Below, piece after piece: positions 43,857 to 43,949 of a DNA stretch of 43,949 bases (position 1 is the first letter of the stretch; every line of letters starts with the position of its first letter). Under the pieces are notes generated by a model. It saw only the letters and a program-made list of their open reading frames with translations. It was not told where the DNA came from and did no database searches. Source of the DNA: Rhodoblastus sp. 17X3 (GTDB lineage: Bacteria > Pseudomonadota > Alphaproteobacteria > Rhizobiales > Beijerinckiaceae); assembly GCF_030056575.1 (NCBI RefSeq), contig NZ_JASHHX010000028.1, positions 1 through 43,949 on the forward strand, read 5' to 3'. The translations under genes and the position numbers were made by a program.

Positions 43857-43949
43857 ATGAGTGACGTTCTGACCAAATCCACTGCCCGCAACATCTTCTA
43901 TGGCGGGTCGCTGTTTTTCTTTGTCATCTTCGTCGGGCTGACGGTCCAC
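43857..43949 (+). CDS. norC: Nitric oxide reductase subunit C (cytochrome c), partial at window end
   Basis: ATG 43857 follows GGAGGAAACGA. The visible 31 residues (MSDVLTKSTARNIFYGG, then a membrane helix LFFFVIFVGLTV) match the N-terminus of NorC, whose single membrane helix anchors a mono-haem cytochrome c domain. The haem site lies beyond the window. NorB should follow. Confidence 0.88.
   Translation, partial: MSDVLTKSTARNIFYGGSLFFFVIFVGLTVH

Overview
The window is GC-rich alphaproteobacterial DNA. Hyphomicrobiales (Rhizobiales) is the best guess, possibly a Beijerinckiaceae/Methylocystis-type relative. This rests on the protein families present (AlpA/DUF3987 integrative elements, a DUF2019 protein, an FMN-type glutamate synthase-like protein, a norEFC cluster) and on codon use; no 16S gene or other taxonomic marker is present.

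Layout. (1) 1-3737 is the right end of a first integrative element. It holds a truncated IS transposase that cuts an AAA ATPase gene, two small proteins, a broken AlpA-like HTH gene, an unknown protein, a tyrosine integrase, and a 44-nt 3' fragment of tRNA-Glu(CTC) as attachment site. (2) 3889-22269 is a second, apparently complete 18.4-kb integrative element. It is bounded by 46-nt direct repeats (45/46 identical) of the 3' half of tRNA-Arg(CCG). Near both ends it carries TAGCGACC repeats, probably integrase or Xis sites. Its cargo is an unknown membrane protein + GNAT acetyltransferase, an ASCH + P-loop kinase pair, a PD-(D/E)XK-like protein, a type I restriction-modification operon (hsdM-hsdS-mrr-like-hsdR) and an XRE regulator facing a zinc-ribbon membrane protein. 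Its backbone is HTH - small protein - small protein - DUF3987 ATPase - unknown protein, read in one overlapping operon. The last gene contains a nine-copy TTGCGACA array that looks like plasmid iterons. Both elements share the same mini-operon design.

(3) 22270-24665 is a decayed accessory stretch: a DUF2019 immunity-like gene, a nuclease-toxin-like gene split by a frameshift at a G tract, an mntR remnant and a universal-stress-protein-like remnant. (4) 24666-28916 is an intact ABC efflux operon (ATPase, FtsX-like permease, HlyD-type adaptor). (5) 28943-29902 holds remnants of a RecD-like helicase and a serine resolvase. (6) 30100-34124 holds a LysE exporter, then a LysR regulator divergent from an operon of AEC transporter, YdhR-like monooxygenase, hotdog thioesterase and AhpD-like protein. 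(7) 34801-37387 holds a secreted unknown protein, a Pr6Pr membrane protein, a DUF4239 remnant and a GFA-family gene broken by an amber codon. (8) 37291-42347 holds the FMN-binding glutamate synthase-like gene, divergent from a di-haem cytochrome c peroxidase/RoxA-like gene paired with a catalase-like gene. (9) 42793 to the end is the start of a nitric oxide reductase operon (norE, norF, norC partial), preceded by a TTG-N8-CAA site typical of NnrR/DNR-type regulators.

The most interesting parts are the second element's defence cargo, including a modification-dependent Mrr-like nuclease embedded in a type I R-M operon and the uncharacterised ASCH/kinase/GNAT/membrane cassette, and its unusual repeats. 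These include the iteron-like array, the terminal TAGCGACC sites and a perfect 30-bp palindrome.
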